Source of the DNA: an uncultured Granulosicoccaceae bacterium
Lineage (GTDB): Bacteria; Pseudomonadota; Gammaproteobacteria; Granulosicoccales; Granulosicoccaceae
Assembly: GCA_937927895.1 (NCBI GenBank)
Contig: CALGKA010000016.1
Location: 1 to 50,215 of the forward strand
Reading direction: 5' to 3'
DNA length: 50,215 nt
Shown: positions 46,528 through 50,215 of the stretch, in pieces
How positions within the stretch are numbered: position 1 is the first letter of the stretch
Layout: each line of letters begins with the position of its first letter
Notes under the pieces: model-generated
What the model was told of the DNA's origin: nothing
Database searches by the model: none
What the model saw: the letters and a program-made list of their open reading frames with translations, nothing else
Program-made: the position numbers and the translations under genes

Positions 46528-46575
46528 GAACGTCCCACGCTAACGCTTGTGGGTTTCCTTAAGAGATGACGAGCA
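46528..46575 (+). repeat. Dispersed intergenic repeat, copy C (after pncB)
   Basis: Core CGTCCCACGCTAACGCTTG followed by TGGGTTTCCTTAAGAGATGACGAGC, sharing the layout of copies A and B. CCCAC and GTGGG pair in a small hairpin followed by TTTCCTT, so it might also end pncB transcription (80 bases after the stop). Confidence 0.55.
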
Positions 46576-46616
46576 GGTTTAAGCTCGGTGGCGTTGTTCT
46601 TTTTCAGTTGAGATAA

Positions 46617-46685
46617 ATATTAAGCTTCACAGTTCTTTAATCCCTCGCTTACGCTTAAGGGCTTCCTAAAAAGATGACGAGCGGC
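46617..46685 (+). repeat. Dispersed intergenic repeat, copy B
   Basis: It contains ATTAAGCTTCACAGTT, TCCCTCGCTTACGCTTAAGG and GCTTCCTAAAAAGATGACGAGC. It is close to copy A at 31147 in its first half, and its second half matches copy C. About 40 bases separate copies C and B. Confidence 0.6.
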
Positions 46686-46861
46686 TTTCTTTAGTAATGC
46701 TTAATAGACTGTTTAATTACTTTTCGTCTTTATTAAGAAGTAAGGCCGCCGGCAGGCATGCAACGATCGTCAACCGTCTGCAAGACAAGTCAAAACGACA
46801 CGCCGCCGGCAGGGCAAAAGCGCGACTACCGACTGCAAAGGCAAAGCCCCAGGCCAGGGCC

Positions 46862-47335
46862 TCAGCGTTTGCGAGCACTAACAAGCGCCCGCTTCCGCTC
46901 AATTCGCCGCACCACAGGCGCCAGCAGCATAAGCATCAAAGCCGCTAGCCAATAAAAATAACCAGGCTTCAACATAGCCCGCTCATCTAGTGTAATCAGG
47001 ACACCGGTATAAACCGCCGCGACAATAAACACTAAGCTAACCCACCAGAACCATTTAAGAGAAGTCACTTTGGTCGGGGAAAAGACCAACATCGCCCAAA
47101 ATACAAACACAAAGTTTGCGGCCGCGGCCATTAGTGTCACAAAGTAGGTAATAAAGTCAGATAATGAGCCTGCAGAAAAGAGGCCTGCTGTGCCATAACG
47201 AATGGCTGAAAAAAACGATTGGATGCCGGACAAAGCATTGCCGTCACCTATGGTCACAGTCGCTGTTACAAGCGATGCACCAAAGAGCAACAGAGATATT
47301 GCAAAAACTATTTTTCCAATCATATATCGATCCAC
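46862..47335 (-). CDS. Hypothetical inner-membrane protein, four TM helices
   Basis: The 157-residue protein has four hydrophobic helices (about residues 8-26, 62-86, 96-115, 126-143) and a basic C-terminus (RRIERKRALVSARKR), which suggests that both ends face the cytoplasm. No family recognised. ATG 47335, or M5 just downstream. It is in the same direction as the SDR gene, 122 bases after it. Confidence 0.7.
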   Translation of the reverse strand: MDRYMIGKIVFAISLLLFGASLVTATVTIGDGNALSGIQSFFSAIRYGTAGLFSAGSLSDFITYFVTLMAAAANFVFVFWAMLVFSPTKVTSLKWFWWVSLVFIVAAVYTGVLITLDERAMLKPGYFYWLAALMLMLLAPVVRRIERKRALVSARKR

Positions 47336-47457
47336 CGAAAACTCGGCTTACCGGACTCATCTGCAATTACGGCAGCATTAAAGAAATGTTTAGTGCAATT
47401 CACAGTTTCGCTGTTAATTCACTAATACTAATCAAAATGTGGGGTCAAACTTCACAA

Positions 47458-48234
47458 TCACAAGGAAGCTTGCATGTGGCCACCATCCACCACCACAGTG
47501 CTACCGGTCATAAATGCGGAAGCCTCTGAGGCAAGTAACAGCAGCGCGCCATCTAAGTCTTTGGGCTCTCCCACCCGTCGCTGCGGAATGGCTTTGATCA
47601 TGGGCTGAGCCGCCTCTGATTGTAGATAATCACGATTCATGTCGGTCACTATGTAACCCGGTGCCAGCGAGTTCACACGAATATTGTGCCGCGCCCATTC
47701 CACTGCTAGTGCCTTGGTCATTTGCTCCAGGCCTGCCTTAGAGACTGCATAAGGCAATACACCGCTGATGACGCGATGAGCCAAAACAGAAGTAATATTG
47801 ACTATAACGCCGGCTGATTTATTGTTGATCTTTTGTCGTGCAAACTCTCTGGCCATCAACCACGCGCCGTTTAAATTAGTATCAATCACACGATTCCAAA
47901 GTGCTTCATCGGTATCGATCGCACTTGCGGGTTCCGCAATCCCTGCATTGTTAATTAAGACATCAATTCCATTTGTTTCATTGCAGGTATCAGCCATAAC
48001 CGATGCGACTGAATCTTGTGAGCTGACATCAAGCGCTACGCGTTCAACACGCACTCGTTCTCCCAGCTGCTGTTGCAGCACCAGTAATCGTGGGTTATCG
48101 GCGTTGCGTGCCGCGAGTATCAGATTCGCGCCAGCGCCAGCCATTAGCTCGGCAAATCTACCGCCCAAACCGCCGGAAGAACCGGTTATTAAAACTGTCT
48201 TACCGGTCATATCAAAAGGGGTATTTTTAAACAC
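47458..48234 (-). CDS. SDR family NAD(P)-dependent oxidoreductase
   Basis: This is a classical short-chain dehydrogenase of 258 residues. The nucleotide-binding motif is TGSSGGLG (about 17-24), followed by NNAG, the catalytic serine in NITSV, and the YAVSK pair (tyrosine and lysine). The glucose/ribitol dehydrogenase-like signature continues with RVNSLAPGYIVTDMN and ends VVVDGGHMQASL. Cofactor cannot be fixed, but R at the strand after the glycine motif (AARNADN) favours NADP. Substrate unknown; no pathway genes nearby. Confidence 0.92.
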   Translation of the reverse strand: MFKNTPFDMTGKTVLITGSSGGLGGRFAELMAGAGANLILAARNADNPRLLVLQQQLGERVRVERVALDVSSQDSVASVMADTCNETNGIDVLINNAGIAEPASAIDTDEALWNRVIDTNLNGAWLMAREFARQKINNKSAGVIVNITSVLAHRVISGVLPYAVSKAGLEQMTKALAVEWARHNIRVNSLAPGYIVTDMNRDYLQSEAAQPMIKAIPQRRVGEPKDLDGALLLLASEASAFMTGSTVVVDGGHMQASL

Positions 48235-48391
48235 AGCACACCACCCGACTCAATCGTAGTTTCACAAAAGGCTCCCACGCTCTTAAACCGCTACGCTAAC
48301 TGCTGCGAAGCTATGAGACAAGGATTGCGAATTACAATGCAGGTGGTATTAAAATGCGGCCTTGCTTGGCAAGCTTAAAGACCATCACGAA

Positions 48392-48892
48392 TCACTGGTC
48401 GGGATAACGAGCTTTGAAGCGTCGCTTTTCGCGCTCAACATACTGATAGAACGGATCACTTTCCAGGCGCGTTATGTATTCTACCCAAGCGGCGCGGGTA
48501 CGATGCCAGCTTTTATCACTATCAACGGCAGGGATTGCTGCTGCTAACTGCGCTGGTTGCAGACCCTCAGCTTGCGCCGGCAATTTCTGTGCGACTTTAT
48601 TTGAAATAGCAAAATCAGTAGTGACCGTGGACATTGCGGCAGTATCAACCGCCGTATTCCAACGCTTGGTGAAATTATGCGCCAACAAAATACCGACACA
48701 ACAGACACCAGCAACGCCTAAGCACACATTTCTAAAAGAAGGTTTATAACTTTCTGTTTCACCACCAAGGGCACGTGCAGCTGACTGACTGATAGTTTCG
48801 TCAATATCAGTCGGAACTTTTGGGCAAGCTTTTTCAAAGTGACCGAAAAGATCATCGTCATTTGATCGACCAATGCTAATGACTTCACCCAT
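48392..48892 (-). CDS. Single-pass membrane protein, possible anti-sigma factor
   Basis: The 166-residue protein has a cytoplasm-like N-terminal part (residues 1-53), one membrane helix at about 54-71 (CLGVAGVCCVGILLA), and a periplasmic C-terminal domain. Its start overlaps the end of the sigma factor gene by 8 bases. That arrangement is common for sigma/anti-sigma pairs, but it lacks a zinc HxxxCxxC anti-sigma motif. I do not recognise the family; the anti-sigma role is inference. Confidence 0.7.
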   Translation of the reverse strand: MGEVISIGRSNDDDLFGHFEKACPKVPTDIDETISQSAARALGGETESYKPSFRNVCLGVAGVCCVGILLAHNFTKRWNTAVDTAAMSTVTTDFAISNKVAQKLPAQAEGLQPAQLAAAIPAVDSDKSWHRTRAAWVEYITRLESDPFYQYVEREKRRFKARYPDQ

Positions 48893-49682
48893 TAGCTAAC
48901 TCACTATCGCCACTTTTAGACAGTTCATCTCTCACTATTTTCACAGCTTCGCGAAAACATATTTCAACAGTTTGTAACCCGACATCAAGAAAATCAGAGA
49001 TATCTTGCAAACTCATAGAGAAACAAAACCGCAACAAGACAACCTCTTTGTGTTCAGGGCTCATGTTTTCAATGCACTTAACTAAGATCGTATCAGCACT
49101 CGCCTCGGCTTTATCCGCAACCTCATCTTGCTCTACTAGTAATTCTTCCACATTCGGCTTAGGAGACTGAGGTTCAGCAGTCATTGGCTCAGCGCTAGAC
49201 AGCTCAGTTTTTTGGCCTTCAGTTTTTCTGTAAGATTCAAGACTAACGACACTGGATTTCTGTTGTGTGGATTTCTTTTGTGTGGCTTCACCTTTTCGCT
49301 CTAATGGATGCAGACGTAAGTGATCGTGCAGGCGAGCCCATGCAGAATGATATAGCCAGTCAGTAAAATTGATTTCATTCGTGTAGCGCGCACGACCACG
49401 AACGACTGTCATCCAAACATCTTGAAACAACTCTGACGCCAGCGATACATCGCCATGAGTGCCAAAGTAGAAAAAACGGTACACAGCTTCGCTGTGGCGT
49501 TGGTATAACAGATCAAACCCATCGCCATCACCTGCAGCGAAGGACAGCATCAATGCACAATCTGATTCTTTTAGATTTTTAGCGTTGCCGATCACTACGT
49601 AAAGTGCCCCTTTTACACGGCTTATGGTGCCGTTTGCTATACGGTGCAAACAGCCGGCCACATCTGTTAACAAACTTGGCAA
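48885..49682 (-). CDS. ECF-type RNA polymerase sigma factor with long linker
   Basis: Sigma region 2 is seen in LSFAAGDGDGFDLLYQRHSE through ELFQDVWMTVVRGRARY and FTDWLYHSAWARLHDHLR. Region 4 is an HTH (MSPEHKEVVLLRFCFSMSLQ, DISDFLDVGLQTVE). Between them lies an unusual ~75-residue polar, Ser/Glu/Lys-rich linker. The frame opens at ATG 49682, but conserved sequence begins near residue 44, so GTG 49595 is possible too. Forms an operon with the one-TM protein. The target promoters are unknown. Confidence 0.85.
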   Translation of the reverse strand: MPSLLTDVAGCLHRIANGTISRVKGALYVVIGNAKNLKESDCALMLSFAAGDGDGFDLLYQRHSEAVYRFFYFGTHGDVSLASELFQDVWMTVVRGRARYTNEINFTDWLYHSAWARLHDHLRLHPLERKGEATQKKSTQQKSSVVSLESYRKTEGQKTELSSAEPMTAEPQSPKPNVEELLVEQDEVADKAEASADTILVKCIENMSPEHKEVVLLRFCFSMSLQDISDFLDVGLQTVEICFREAVKIVRDELSKSGDSELANG

Positions 49683-49841
49683 AAACGAATATGCTCACAA
49701 ATTTAAACCCTAAGCCGGATAAAAACCCCGAATTAAGTGATTGATTTTTCGATCGAGCAAAGCGCTACCAAATTGACATTCGCCACCGTCAAAAAATCCC
49801 TTACAGTGAGATTCCAGCGACAAACTATAGGTAGAAATCAA

Positions 49842-50057
49842 GTGGAACAACTCACCAAGGCGACCATGGCAGTAGCACTAATCGCCCTACTCACTGGGTG
49901 CCAGAGCCTGCCGTCAGACAAAAAAGTATTTACCGCCCCGAGTTACTACGGCAAGGAAATACCTTCAGGCTTTTTTACTAACCACCATAAATTAGATGAA
50001 AGCGCAGGACATGCGTTACGTGGCTATAGAATTGGGCCACGGCATTGGTACTTTTAA
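49842..50057 (+). CDS. Small predicted lipoprotein
   Basis: The frame opens at 49737, but GTG 49842 with AGGTAG upstream gives a normal lipoprotein signal: VEQLTKATMAVALIALLTGC, lipobox LTGC. The mature part is about 48 residues, polar with several Tyr, Phe and His. No family recognised. It diverges from the sigma factor gene, which makes it a candidate member of the sigma regulon. Confidence 0.65.
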   Translation: MEQLTKATMAVALIALLTGCQSLPSDKKVFTAPSYYGKEIPSGFFTNHHKLDESAGHALRGYRIGPRHWYF

Positions 50058-50061
50058 GCTT

Positions 50062-50133
50062 GCATTAAGGTTGAACACCTTAACGAATGCATTCTAATGA
50101 GCTTTACAAAAACAAAGTTCAGAATGCGTTAAG
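50062..50133 (+). promoter_or_regulatory. 3' region with mutually exclusive hairpins
   Basis: ACCTTAACGAATGCATTCT (50077-50095) can pair upstream with GCATTAAGGT (50062-50071) or downstream with AGAATGCGTTAAG (50121-50133). The second fold is a long hairpin, extended by GAGCTTT/AAAGTTC inside. The two cannot coexist. It is followed by the terminator at 50177. Confidence 0.5.
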
Positions 50134-50176
50134 TGGGTAATAGCTATTCTATTTAACAGCAATACCACCCCCTGTT

Positions 50177-50215
50177 CGGCGAGAGCAGTCAACCCTTGAC
50201 TGTCTCGCCGTTTTT
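50177..50215 (+). terminator. Rho-independent terminator
   Basis: CGGCGAGA and CAGTCAA pair with TTGACTG and TCTCGCCG: a 15-bp stem with one bulged G and a CCC loop, then TTTTT at the window edge. It ends the transcript of the small lipoprotein or of a small RNA made from the hairpin region. Confidence 0.92.

Larger units (their letters stand above)
46451..46861. other. Intergenic region between pncB and a convergent membrane protein, with repeats
   Basis: 411 bases with no convincing gene. It holds dispersed repeat copies C and B (listed separately) and a short duplicated GCCGCCGGCAGG motif (about 46744 and 46802). An open frame at 46697-46948 encodes a Lys/Arg/Ala-rich peptide that overlaps the membrane protein gene on the other strand; I take it as chance. 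Confidence 0.45.

Noticed and set aside
46697-46948. 83-residue Lys/Arg/Ala-rich ORF
   Set aside because: Low-complexity composition, overlaps the convergent membrane protein gene, and no convincing ribosome site.

Overview
This window looks like chromosomal DNA of a free-living, aerobic, probably marine gammaproteobacterium. The base composition is moderate and coding density is high. Several markers are typical of Gammaproteobacteria: cmoAB, slyX, rsmJ, yajQ, and gatCAB next to a divergent mreB-type gene. I found no rRNA, tRNA, CRISPR array, prophage or intact insertion sequence. Genus cannot be fixed from the sequence alone.

Layout. 1-168 is a near-perfect palindromic, MITE-like element. 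200-3613 holds azlCD (branched-chain amino acid exporter), an unknown membrane protein, and an Nmad3-family protein abutting an AlkA-type DNA glycosylase. 3890-7673 is a tRNA wobble-uridine modification cluster: cmoA, cmoB, an unknown protein and a stand-alone mnmD. 7987-13323 carries ugd, a MATE exporter, murB and malonyl-CoA decarboxylase. 13332-18663 (minus) is an envelope block: beta-barrel protein, Ig-like lipoprotein, small lipoprotein and M16 metallopeptidase lipoprotein. 18762-22067 is gatCAB, divergent from a degenerate MreB-like gene followed by slyX rather than mreCD.

23575-27057 holds a cluster-less Rieske-fold membrane protein, rsmJ, yajQ, pdxH and a protein derived from an IS1595/ISXO2-type transposase. 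27256-31070 is the glycolate oxidase operon glcDEF. Then come a DUF481 outer-membrane protein, a Tat-exported Rieske-type protein with an altered ligand motif, an ankyrin protein and an unknown protein.

34862-43931 (minus) is a nine-gene formate dehydrogenase operon, read in the order DUF3305, DUF3306, polyferredoxin, TorD-type chaperone, small Tat protein, FdhA, FdhB, lipoprotein, FdhC. The sulfurtransferase gene fdhD and pncB diverge from it. The right end carries a membrane protein, an SDR oxidoreductase, an ECF sigma factor with a one-TM partner, a small lipoprotein, and a 3' region with mutually exclusive hairpins and a terminator.

How the genes work together. Formate and glycolate oxidation would both feed electrons into the respiratory chain. 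The tRNA cluster tunes decoding at U34. The least explained items are the two altered Rieske-type proteins, the orphan MreB homologue, the Nmad3/glycosylase pair, the transposase-derived protein, the unknown gene between cmoB and mnmD, and a dispersed hairpin repeat found after glcF and after pncB.
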